From NCBI GenBank assembly GCA_027450125.1, contig DAIDKG010000372.1:1-13131 (forward strand): a stretch of 13,131 nt of DNA, given 5' to 3'. Within the stretch, counting starts at the first letter, position 1, and each line of letters opens with the position of its first letter. This stretch comes from Bordetella sp. (GTDB lineage Bacteria; Pseudomonadota; Gammaproteobacteria; Burkholderiales; Burkholderiaceae_B). The translations under genes were made by a program, and so were the position numbers. This document shows positions 1-7,314 of the stretch, in pieces. The notes under the pieces are model-generated. The model worked only from the letters and a program-made list of their open reading frames with translations. It was not told where the DNA came from and searched no databases.

Positions 1-480
1 TGGACGCTGTCGGTCAACGTCAGCGCGCAGGAATTCCGCCACCCCGGCTTCGTGCGCCAGGTGCTGGGTGTGCTGGAAGACACCGGCGCGGACCCGCGCC
101 GCCTGAAACTGGAACTGACCGAAAGCACGCTGCTGCATGAGATCGAGGACAGCATCTCCCGCATGCAGGTCTTGCGCGATCGGGGCGTGGGCCTGTCGCT
201 GGACGATTTCGGCACGGGCTATTCTTCGCTGGCCTATCTCAAGCGCCTGCCCATCCAGCAGCTCAAGATCGATCAGAGTTTCGTGCGCGACGTGCTGACC
301 GATCCCAACGACGCCGCCATCGCCTGCACCGTGGTGGCGCTGGCGCGCAGCCTGGGCCTGGACGTGGTGGCCGAGGGCGTCGAAAACGAAGGCCAGCTCG
401 AATTCCTGCTGGCCAATGGCTGCAAGCGGTTCCAGGGCTATCTGTTCGGGCGGCCGGGTCCCGAGCAGGCGCTATTGTAA
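1..480 (+). CDS. EAL-domain cyclic-di-GMP phosphodiesterase, C-terminal part (5' end outside the window)
   Basis: The frame is open from the first base to the TAA at 478-480, so the gene starts upstream; an internal GTG at 52 is not a real start. What remains is the second half of an EAL domain, the enzyme that hydrolyses the second messenger c-di-GMP to linear pGpG. Visible metal and catalytic positions include the Asn of SVNVSAQ (16-18), the Glu of ELTES (112-114), the Asp pair of DDFGTG (202-207), the Lys of LKID (265-267), the first Glu of EGVE (373-375) and the Gln of FQGY (433-435). All conserved residues of this half are present, so the domain looks active. The EAL motif itself and any GGDEF, PAS or membrane part lie outside the window. 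The protein ends shortly after the domain (GRPGPEQALL). Family assignment is firm; activity is inferred from the motifs. Confidence 0.93.
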   Translation, partial: WTLSVNVSAQEFRHPGFVRQVLGVLEDTGADPRRLKLELTESTLLHEIEDSISRMQVLRDRGVGLSLDDFGTGYSSLAYLKRLPIQQLKIDQSFVRDVLTDPNDAAIACTVVALARSLGLDVVAEGVENEGQLEFLLANGCKRFQGYLFGRPGPEQALL

Positions 481-498
481 AAAATGCACTTGCTGCGG

Positions 499-527
499 CT
501 GATGTACCGCGCGCCTGCGGCTACAAT
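499..527 (+). promoter_or_regulatory. Probable sigma-70 promoter of the tRNA-Arg gene
   Basis: A good -10 hexamer TACAAT lies at 522-527. Exactly 17 nt upstream is a weak -35, CTGATG (499-504), which matches the consensus at three positions. Transcription would start near 534, giving a leader of about 5 nt before the mature tRNA at 539. The position just downstream of the EAL stop and directly ahead of the tRNA supports it. Motif and spacing only. Confidence 0.5.
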
Positions 528-538
528 GCCGGCCTCGC

Positions 539-614
539 GCCCCCGTAGCTCAGTGGATAGAGCGATCCCCTCCTAAGGGATAGGTCGCAGGTCCGATTCC
601 TGCCGGGGGCGCCA
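539..614 (+). tRNA. tRNA-Arg (anticodon CCT), CCA encoded
   Basis: A complete cloverleaf can be folded by hand. The acceptor stem GCCCCCG (539-545) pairs with CGGGGGC (604-610). The D arm has GCTC (548-551) with GAGC (560-563). The anticodon stem ATCCC (565-569) pairs with GGGAT (577-581) around the loop CTCCTAA, with anticodon CCT at 572-574. The T stem GCAGG (587-591) pairs with CCTGC (599-603) around the loop TCCGATT. The discriminator is G611 and the CCA end is genomically encoded at 612-614. It reads the AGG arginine codon, which is rare in GC-rich genomes of this kind. It stands alone, not in a tRNA cluster. Confidence 0.97.
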
Positions 615-628
615 TCGCCGGGGGCGAT
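602..628 (+). repeat. Direct repeat of the tRNA-Arg 3' end, with an overlapping hairpin
   Basis: The decamer GCCGGGGGCG, which spans the end of the T stem, the 3' acceptor strand and the discriminator base of the tRNA (602-611), occurs again exactly at 617-626, offset by 15 nt. Overlapping the second copy is a perfect 6-bp hairpin, ATCGCC (614-619) and GGCGAT (623-628) with loop GGG. It begins at the last A of the CCA end. No T-tract follows, so it is not a standard intrinsic terminator; it may act in 3' processing or as a weak stop. The repeat could also be a remnant of an attachment site, but no integrase or second boundary is visible. Confidence 0.5.
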
Positions 629-654
629 ACAGCAGATGGCGCCGAAGCCAGCCG

Positions 655-852
655 CTAGTCCTGTCCGAATACTCGGTTGATGGCATCGCTCAGCGCGTTC
701 TGCAAGGGGTTCCCCCGCGTCCATTTGTTCTCGATGTCCGAGCTGCCGCATTGCAGGCAGTGGGTCGGCTCGATCGGCGTGTCCTCGTGCTGGGGGATGG
801 ACTTTTGCCAGCCGCAGCTGTGGCAAGTGGTGTGCAGGCTCATGCTTTCCAT
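655..852 (-). CDS. Small double-CxxC zinc-ribbon protein of unknown function
   Basis: This 65-residue protein has two CxxC knuckles, C10-x2-C13 (TCHSCGW) and C32-x2-C35 (HCLQCGS), 18 residues apart. That is the layout of a single zinc ribbon. The C-terminal 30 residues (SDIENKW to NRVFGQD) are polar with a likely short helix, and there is no signal peptide or membrane segment. The start at 852 is preferred because GAGGAA lies 6 nt upstream; a second ATG nine bases on (843) would sit about 15 nt from it. It ends 40 bases before the tRNA, transcribed towards it, and is divergent from the AddB-like gene across 97 bp. I do not recognise a named family. A role as a nucleic-acid-binding or accessory ribbon protein is only suggested by the fold. 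The codon pattern and ribosome site make it very likely a real gene. Confidence 0.8.
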   Translation of the reverse strand: MESMSLHTTCHSCGWQKSIPQHEDTPIEPTHCLQCGSSDIENKWTRGNPLQNALSDAINRVFGQD

Positions 853-949
853 GGAATATTCCTCGCGCCGGGACGTAGCTTCGAATTTACTTGAATAGCC
901 AGGTCTGCGGCCTGCGCAGGATCCGGCCTGGAAAGGTTATCCTGCCGCC

Positions 950-3688
950 ATGTCCGCAGCCCATGAAATCCCGGACCGCCGCATGGCGACACTGCCGCAG
1001 ATTGCGGCGCTGCCCGCGGCGGACACGCTCGTGCTCACCGTCAACAATCGCCTGGCACGCCGCCTCGTGCTGGATCTGGCGTCGCATCTGCGACGCGAGC
1101 GCCAGGTCAGCGAACTGCCCCGCGTGCTGCCGCTTTCGGCCTGGCTGGGCGCGGCGGCGGACGAATTGGCTTTTGCGCTGCGCGCCGATCGCGCCGATAC
1201 CATGCCCGCACATCGCCTGGATGCCTTCGCCGCGCAATTGCTGTGGGTCCGTGCCATCGCGGCGCACGAAGACGGCAGGCCCCTGCTCGACACCGCCCAG
1301 GCGGCGCGCCTGGCGGCAGATGCCGACACGCTGGCCTCGGAGTGGCGGCTCGATGTCCCGTCGGGCGCCGATACCGAGGAATACCGCAGCTATGCGCGCT
1401 GGCGCGCCCGCTATTGCGAGGCATTGCGCGACATCGACGCCGAGGACGCCAATCGGCTGCATGAGCGCGTGCTGCTGGCCGTGCAACGGGGCTGCCTCGC
1501 CATGCCCGGGCACATCGTGCTGGCGGGCTTTTCCGACGAGTCGCCGCGTTTCGCGCAATTGCTGCGCGCCATGCGGGACCGGGGCGCGACGCTGCGCTGG
1601 CTGGCGGGCGAGCAGCGCGCCCAAGGCTCGCGGGGCAGGTATGCGGCGCACGACCATGCCGACGAATGGCGCGCCGCCGCGGCATGGGCGGCGCAGCGCC
1701 TGGCGGAAAACCCGGCCGGCCGCTATGCCATCGTCTCGACGCGGCTCGAGGATGAAGCGCCCCACGCGCGCCGCATATTGGGACGGGCGCTGGCAGCCGG
1801 CGGCCATGCCTACAACGTTGCCGTGGGCCGGCCTTTGTCCGAGTGGCCGGTGGTGCGCGCGGCATTGGCCTGGTTGCAGGCGCTGGCGCGCATGGCCCAG
1901 GACGGCCGTGCCGAAGTGGCCGTCCTGGGCGCGGCCTTGTTGGCCGGGCACTGCGCAGGCGACCTGCAGGATGCCGCGCGCCATGCGGCGCTCGATGCGC
2001 GCTGGCGTCGCGACGGCGTACTGCATTGCACGCAGGATCGCTGGCTGCGCGCCCTGGAGGGCAGCGCGCTGGCTCAGGGTTGGGCGCGGGCCATGCAGGC
2101 GTGGCAGGATCTGGCCGGGAGCGGTCCGGCGACGGCCGATGCCTGGGTGCCGGCAATGCGCGGCGCCCTGGGCGCCCTGGGTTTTCCCGGCGAGGGCAGG
2201 CTCGACAGCGTGGCGTACCAGGCCGTCGGCGCCTGGAGCGAACTCTTCGGCCGCTTCGGCGCGCTGGCGCCGGTGGCGGGCAGCCTCGATGGCCCGGCCG
2301 CGGTGCGCTTGCTTGAGCTTGCGGCACAAGCCACGGCCTTCCAGCCGCAGCGCGATCCGCAGGCGCGCCTGGACGTGCTGGGCCTGCTGGAGGCCGAAGG
2401 CGGCTCCTGGGACGGCATGTGGATGCTGGGCTTGACCGACGACGTGCTACCCGCTTCGCCCAAGCCCAACCCGCTTTTGCCCTTGACGGTGCTGCGTGCC
2501 GCCGGCGCGCCGCGGGCCACGCCGGAACGCGAGCGGCAATGGGCCGAAGCGTTGTTCGATGCCCTGTGCACCTGTGCTGCGGAAATTGTCGTCAGCCACG
2601 CGCTCCATGAGGGCGAAAGCGAATTGCGGCCTTCGCCGCCGATCGCCGCTTTGCCGCAAACGGATTGGCGCATGCCCGATGCCCCGGTCGCCGCGATGTG
2701 GCCGCAGCAGCAGTTGGACGATGGGCGCGGTCCGCCTTTGCCCGTCCACGATTCCGCTGCCGGCCAGGCCGCGGCAGGTTCCACGGGGGGCCTGGACGTG
2801 CTCGATACGCAGGCGCGCAACCCCCTGTGGGCCTTCGCGCGGCATCGCCTGGGCGCGCGCATGCTCGATGATTACGCGCTCTTGTCGTCGGCCAGCAAGC
2901 GCGGCCAGTTCCTGCATGGCGCGCTCGAACAGGTCTGGCGCATGCTGCCGGACCAGGAGCGGCTGCATGAGGCCATGGCCGGGCAGCGCCTGGACGCATT
3001 GCTGGATGCCGCCATCGCGCAGGCCGCGCATGCGCATCTGGCCGACTACGATGCAACCCTGCGCGAGCTCGAGTGCCAGCGCGCCCGTGCGATATTGCAC
3101 CAATGGTTCGATCTCGAAGCGCGGCGCACGCCTTTCTGCGTCGACCAGGTCGAACAGCAGCACGCGTGGGCGCGCGGCGCCTTGCGGCTGAGCGTGCGGC
3201 TGGACCGCATCGATCGACTGCTCGCGGACGGCCGGGCCGTCATCGTGGACTACAAGACAGGCATGTCGCCCGGCCGGCCCGAATCGGACTGGTCGCGCGC
3301 GCGACCGGTCAATCTGCAATTGCCTTTCTACGCCGCGGTGCTGGCGGGCGAAGAACCGGACCTGGGCGTTGCCGCCCTGATGCTGGCGCAGATCCATGCC
3401 CGGCAGGTCGGCGCGCAGGGCCTGGCCGACGACAACGCCGAACTCGGCCTGGATGGCATCCGGGCCATCGCCGAGAGCAAGGAGTTCGAGGGCCGCGCGT
3501 GGAGCGACGTATTGGCGGGCTGGCGCTCGGCCATCGAGGGCCTGGCGGACGAGTACGCCTCGGGCTATGCCGCCAATGTCACGGTCAACCCCAGGGATCT
3601 GGACTACTGCGACGCCATGCCTTTTCTGCGCCTGGGCCTGGAGGGCGCGGAGCTGGACGACGCGGACGAGGACGGGGAGGCGGCATGA
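950..3688 (+). CDS. AddB-like DNA repair protein with RecB-family PD-(D/E)XK nuclease domain
   Basis: The 912-residue protein resembles the roughly 900-residue family of AddB-related 'probable DNA repair proteins' (TIGR03623 type, from memory). The N-terminal two-thirds is a UvrD-like fold without a Walker A motif (VLTVNNRLARRL where motif I would lie), so it is probably a structural, non-motor part as in AddB. A family-like stretch GLTDDVLPASPKPNPLLP precedes the nuclease. The C-terminal nuclease keeps its His (H656, in FLHGALE), the Asp of DRID (752-755), D767 and K769 of VIVDYKTG, and the downstream LQLPFYA motif. The four cysteines that hold the AddB iron-sulphur cluster correspond to N624, L884, C887 and L893, so the cluster is probably absent. 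ATG 950 has no clear Shine-Dalgarno; a second in-frame ATG at 983 is no better. Its TGA overlaps the next gene's ATG, so the two products should act as one complex on broken DNA ends. Confidence 0.9.
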   Translation: MSAAHEIPDRRMATLPQIAALPAADTLVLTVNNRLARRLVLDLASHLRRERQVSELPRVLPLSAWLGAAADELAFALRADRADTMPAHRLDAFAAQLLWVRAIAAHEDGRPLLDTAQAARLAADADTLASEWRLDVPSGADTEEYRSYARWRARYCEALRDIDAEDANRLHERVLLAVQRGCLAMPGHIVLAGFSDESPRFAQLLRAMRDRGATLRWLAGEQRAQGSRGRYAAHDHADEWRAAAAWAAQRLAENPAGRYAIVSTRLEDEAPHARRILGRALAAGGHAYNVAVGRPLSEWPVVRAALAWLQALARMAQDGRAEVAVLGAALLAGHCAGDLQDAARHAALDARWRRDGVLHCTQDRWLRALEGSALAQGWARAMQAWQDLAGSGPATADAWVPAMRGALGALGFPGEGRLDSVAYQAVGAWSELFGRFGALAPVAGSLDGPAAVRLLELAAQATAFQPQRDPQARLDVLGLLEAEGGSWDGMWMLGLTDDVLPASPKPNPLLPLTVLRAAGAPRATPERERQWAEALFDALCTCAAEIVVSHALHEGESELRPSPPIAALPQTDWRMPDAPVAAMWPQQQLDDGRGPPLPVHDSAAGQAAAGSTGGLDVLDTQARNPLWAFARHRLGARMLDDYALLSSASKRGQFLHGALEQVWRMLPDQERLHEAMAGQRLDALLDAAIAQAAHAHLADYDATLRELECQRARAILHQWFDLEARRTPFCVDQVEQQHAWARGALRLSVRLDRIDRLLADGRAVIVDYKTGMSPGRPESDWSRARPVNLQLPFYAAVLAGEEPDLGVAALMLAQIHARQVGAQGLADDNAELGLDGIRAIAESKEFEGRAWSDVLAGWRSAIEGLADEYASGYAANVTVNPRDLDYCDAMPFLRLGLEGAELDDADEDGEAA

Positions 3689-6600
3689 GCAGTCCGGACC
3701 GCCAGCCTTCGGACCATGCCGCGCGCCTGTGCGCGCTGGACCCCGCCGCTTCATTCCTGGTGCAGGCCCCGGCCGGCTCGGGCAAGACCGAGCTGCTGAC
3801 CGATCGCATCCTGGCGCTTCTGGCCACGGTATCGCGGCCCGAGGAAATCGTGGCCATTACTTTCACGCGCAAGGCCGCATCCGAAATGCATGCGCGTGTG
3901 CTGGGCAAACTGGGCGAGGCGCTGGGCCCGGCACCCGAAAGCGAGCATGCCCGCCGCAGCTGGGAACTGGCCCGCGCGGCGCTGGCGCGCGACGCCGAAC
4001 TGGGTTGGCAACTACTGCACCATCCTGCGCGCCTGGCCATACGCACCATCGATTCGTTCTGCGCCTCGCTTGTGCGCGGCATGCCGTGCCTGTCCGGGCT
4101 GGGCGGCATGCCCGAGCTGGCGAGCGATCCCGAGGCGCACTATGCCGCGGCAGCGCGCGCCACGCTGGCTTATGCCGATGTGTCGGATGAAGTCAGGACC
4201 TTGGTCCGCCACATGGATGTCGACGTCAATGCCGCTGGTGCCGCCATTGCGGACATGCTGGCGCAGCGCGACCAATGGATGCCGCTGCTCGGCCGGCACG
4301 GTGCCGATCGCGAGACGCTTGAACGCATGCTGGCCGACGCGGTGGCCCAGGACATGCAGGCTGCGGCGCGTGCCATGCCCGCGGGTTGGCAGGCCGCCCT
4401 GCAGGCGCCGGCCCGTCTGGCAGCGGCCGCGCTGGACGAGGGCGCGGGCGTCAACCCGCTCGCTGCGCTGCGCGATTGGCAGGACGAGCTCGCCGGCGAG
4501 GCCGTGCGGCTGCCGCAATGGCAGGCGTTGGCCCATCTGCTGCTGACCCAGAACGGCGGGCTGCGCAGCGCCAAGGGCGTCAACAAGAACCTGGGCTTTC
4601 CCGCCGGCAGCAAGCACAAGGAACCCTTCACGCAATGGCTGGACGGCGCCTTGCCCGACGCATCGCGCTGGACGGGCCGGCTGCATGCCCTGCGCGCCGC
4701 GCCGCCCGCGCGCTTCACCGACGAGCAGTGGCGCGTGCTGGGCGCCCAGATCCTGACGCTGCAGCTGGCGGTAGTGCAATTACACCAGCGTTTCGCCGAA
4801 ACGGTCGAGGTCGATTTCATCGAGATCGCCCAGCGCGCTCAGCAGGCGCTGGGCTCGGCGGACGATCCGGGCGAGCTGCTGCTCAAGCTCGATGCATCGA
4901 TCCGCCATCTGCTCGTCGACGAATTCCAGGACACCAGCCTGACGCAGATCCGCTTGCTGGAAACCCTGACTGCGGGATGGCAGCCCGGAGACGGCCGCAC
5001 GCTCTTCCTGGTGGGCGATCCCATGCAGTCGATCTACCGGTTCCGCAAGGCCGAGGTGGGCCTGTTCCTGGACGCGGCCGAGCAGGGCATAGGTGAGATA
5101 GCGCCGCAATTCCTGAACCTCACCGACAACTTCCGGTCGCAGGCCGGCGTGGTCGATTGGGTGAACGCGACCTTTCAAGACCTGTTCCCGCAGGCCAACG
5201 ATGCCGCGGCCGGCGCAATACGCTATACGCGTTCTCAGGCCTTCAATCCGCCCATGCCGGGGCCGTCGGTGCGGTTCCATCTCGCCTTTGGCGAGCATGG
5301 GACGGATGCGGACAGGAAGTCCGAGGACACCGCCGTCGAACTCGTGCGCCAGGCCCTGGAGCAGGCAAGCCCGGACAGCCGCCATCCGGTGGCTGTCCTG
5401 GTTCGAGCGCGCGGGCACCTGGGCGCGCTGGTGCGGCGCCTGACGGAGGAGGGCATAGCCTGCCGCGCCGTGGATCTGGTGCCGCTGGCGCGGCGCGAGG
5501 TCGTGGCCGATCTGGTGCAATTGATGCGCGCCTTGACGCATCCGGCCGATCGCCTGGCCTGGTTGTCGGTCTTGCGCGCGCCATGGTGCGGACTGACGCT
5601 GGATTCGCTGCATGCGCTCTTCGGCCACGATCTGCGCGCGCCCGTGCCGGCCCTGCTCGCGGCAGCCCTGCGCGCGCCGCGCGATCCGCAGCAGCAAGCG
5701 CAGCGCGGACTGTGGGATGCTGCCCCTGGACCCTGCCGCGCAGAGCAGGTGCTGGAGTCCGGCGAGTGGTTGCGCCTGCGGCGCGTGGCGGACATCCTGC
5801 TCGATACATCCAACGACAGCGGTGCCTTGCCCTGGGCCGCCTGGATCGAGTCGCTGTGGCTGCGCCTGGGGGGCGCGGCCCTGTATGCGCAGGGCGCGGC
5901 CGACGATGCGCAAAGCCTGTTCGCGCTGGTCGAGCGTCTGGCTCCGCACGGCGGACTCGATCTCGCTCGCCTGGATGCCGCGCTGTCCCGCCTGTTTGCG
6001 GCCCCGCTGGCCGACGCGTCGCGCGACGACACGGACGTGCCGTCGCGCGCGGTCGAAGGCATGACCATGCACAAGTCCAAGGGCCTGCAATTCGACACGG
6101 TCATCCTGTACGGCCTGCATCGCAAACCGGCTGGCGACAAGGCACCGCTGGTGCGCATCGAGCAGCACGGCGCCCGCGTCCTGTTCGGTCCCGCCAAGCC
6201 GCGAGCCGAGGTCGAGGCCGATCCCATCTCGCGTTATCTGGCCCTGCGCGAGCAGCGCCGCTCCGGCTACGAGGTCGACCGCCTGCTCTACGTGGCCGCC
6301 ACGCGCGCGCGCCATGCGCTGCACCTGGTGGCCAATGTCAAAGTCGACCCGAAGACGGGAGAGTCCAAGGCGCCCGCGGCCGGCAGCCTGCTGGGCCGGT
6401 TGTGGGACGTGGTGCCGCCGGAACAGAAGCAGCCTTCGGCGCAGGGCCAGGACAGGGAGCGCGGCGAGCAGGCGCCGCCGCAGCGCGGCCAGCTCCTGCG
6501 GCGTCTGGCTCCCCAGGCCGTGGCCGATCTGGCAGCCCAGTCCTGGCGGCAGGGCAATCCCGGCTTCGGCGTGCCGGCCCCGGGCAGCCGTTCATGGTGG

Positions 6601-7140
6601 CAGGACACCGGACAGCCGGCCTGGCAGCAGGACGAGACCTACGACGCCGCCATCGGCACGCTGGCCCACGCCTGGCTGGCGCGTATGGGCCTGGACGGGC
6701 TGCAGGCCTGGCCTCCCGAAATTTTGCGCCAACGTCTGCCGTTGATGGGCCGCCAGCTCACGCGCGCCGGCGTGCCACAATCGCAGGCCGGGCCGGCTGC
6801 CGCCATCGTGCTCGACACCCTGCTGGCCACGCTGGAAGATGAACGCGGCCGCTGGCTCCTGTCGCAATCGGGCGCGCGCCGGGAATGGCCGCTGATCGAT
6901 GCCAGCGGCAAGGTGTCCGTGATCGACCTGGCGCTGAGCACCGAGGACGGCTGGCTGATCGTCGATTACAAGACCGGCCTGCCCATGCCCGGCGAAGCGT
7001 CGGCCGAATTTGCCGAGCGCATGCGTCGCCGCCATGGCGACCAGTTGGAGCGCTATTGCCGCAATGTCACCTCCATGGACGGCCGTCCGGCCCGTGCGGC
7101 GCTGTATTTCCCGAGGGCCAGGGCCTGGATCGAGCTTTGA
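3685..7140 (+). CDS. UvrD/AddA-type ATP-dependent helicase-nuclease (AddA-like subunit)
   Basis: This 1151-residue superfamily 1A helicase has a C-terminal RecB-family nuclease. The start at 3685 overlaps the upstream stop as ATGA and follows GGGGAGG by about 4 nt; the open frame further upstream is only a shadow of the preceding gene. Helicase motifs in order are Walker A APAGSGKT (28-35), motif Ia ITFTRKAA (58-65), Walker B DEFQDT (from D412), GDPMQSIYRFR (from G444), NFRS (482-485), MTMHKSKGLQFD (793-804) and YVAATRAR (869-876). The nuclease shows H995 (GTLAHAWL), D1081, D1094 and K1096 (VDYKTG), then QLERY. The D1081-D1094 spacing of 13 matches RecB. Helicase and nuclease therefore both look intact. 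With the upstream subunit it would unwind and resect double-strand ends for RecA, as AddAB or RecBCD do. Length is close to AddA and RecB, about 1200 residues. Confidence 0.94.
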   Translation: MSSPDRQPSDHAARLCALDPAASFLVQAPAGSGKTELLTDRILALLATVSRPEEIVAITFTRKAASEMHARVLGKLGEALGPAPESEHARRSWELARAALARDAELGWQLLHHPARLAIRTIDSFCASLVRGMPCLSGLGGMPELASDPEAHYAAAARATLAYADVSDEVRTLVRHMDVDVNAAGAAIADMLAQRDQWMPLLGRHGADRETLERMLADAVAQDMQAAARAMPAGWQAALQAPARLAAAALDEGAGVNPLAALRDWQDELAGEAVRLPQWQALAHLLLTQNGGLRSAKGVNKNLGFPAGSKHKEPFTQWLDGALPDASRWTGRLHALRAAPPARFTDEQWRVLGAQILTLQLAVVQLHQRFAETVEVDFIEIAQRAQQALGSADDPGELLLKLDASIRHLLVDEFQDTSLTQIRLLETLTAGWQPGDGRTLFLVGDPMQSIYRFRKAEVGLFLDAAEQGIGEIAPQFLNLTDNFRSQAGVVDWVNATFQDLFPQANDAAAGAIRYTRSQAFNPPMPGPSVRFHLAFGEHGTDADRKSEDTAVELVRQALEQASPDSRHPVAVLVRARGHLGALVRRLTEEGIACRAVDLVPLARREVVADLVQLMRALTHPADRLAWLSVLRAPWCGLTLDSLHALFGHDLRAPVPALLAAALRAPRDPQQQAQRGLWDAAPGPCRAEQVLESGEWLRLRRVADILLDTSNDSGALPWAAWIESLWLRLGGAALYAQGAADDAQSLFALVERLAPHGGLDLARLDAALSRLFAAPLADASRDDTDVPSRAVEGMTMHKSKGLQFDTVILYGLHRKPAGDKAPLVRIEQHGARVLFGPAKPRAEVEADPISRYLALREQRRSGYEVDRLLYVAATRARHALHLVANVKVDPKTGESKAPAAGSLLGRLWDVVPPEQKQPSAQGQDRERGEQAPPQRGQLLRRLAPQAVADLAAQSWRQGNPGFGVPAPGSRSWWQDTGQPAWQQDETYDAAIGTLAHAWLARMGLDGLQAWPPEILRQRLPLMGRQLTRAGVPQSQAGPAAAIVLDTLLATLEDERGRWLLSQSGARREWPLIDASGKVSVIDLALSTEDGWLIVDYKTGLPMPGEASAEFAERMRRRHGDQLERYCRNVTSMDGRPARAALYFPRARAWIEL

Positions 7141-7236
7141 ATTCGCCTTTTCGGCTCCCGTCATTGTCAGGAAACCTCAAGACGACTTGATTCGTGCGAC
7201 CGGTATAGTCAACTTTTCGTCAGAATAAGATAAGCT

Positions 7237-7294
7237 TTTGTTCAGAATTGCCGTGCCCCGCGGCAGGGTTCCGTATCAAACGCTTCTGAACGAG
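7237..7294 (+). promoter_or_regulatory. Nested inverted repeats in the fliD leader (possible RNA structure or operator)
   Basis: GTTCAGAA (7240-7247) is perfectly repeated in inverted form as TTCTGAAC (7284-7291). In RNA the stem extends outward by three more pairs (two G-U), to 7237 and 7294. Inside it lies a smaller hairpin TGCCG (7249-7253) and CGGCA (7261-7265). The base of the outer stem ends 5 nt before the AAGGA ribosome site at 7300-7304. This could be a structured 5' leader of fliD or a pair of protein half-sites. The transcription start is not known, so the RNA form is an inference. Confidence 0.4.
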
Positions 7295-7314
7295 CCGAAA
7301 AGGACGAGCGCACG

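Noticed and set aside
521..826. Minus-strand ORF of 101 codons containing GRNRTCDLSLRRGSLYPLSY.
   Set aside because: It is the antisense translation of the tRNA-Arg gene, a familiar false protein in databases; it also overlaps the real zinc-ribbon gene.
911..920. Perfect palindrome CCTGCGCAGG in the divergent region before the AddB-like gene as an operator.
   Set aside because: Ten-base GC palindromes are common in such DNA, and no promoter elements are placed convincingly around it. It is mentioned only as context.
3073..3684. Possible 204-residue N-terminal extension of the AddA-like protein.
   Set aside because: It lies wholly inside the AddB-like nuclease coding sequence in another frame. 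The AddA-type protein begins normally at 3685, with Walker A at residue 28 and a ribosome site.
7177..7207. Sigma-28-like promoter (TCAAGACG and CCGGTATA) for fliD.
   Set aside because: The spacing is about 2-3 nt longer than the FliA consensus allows and the -10 part differs at key bases.
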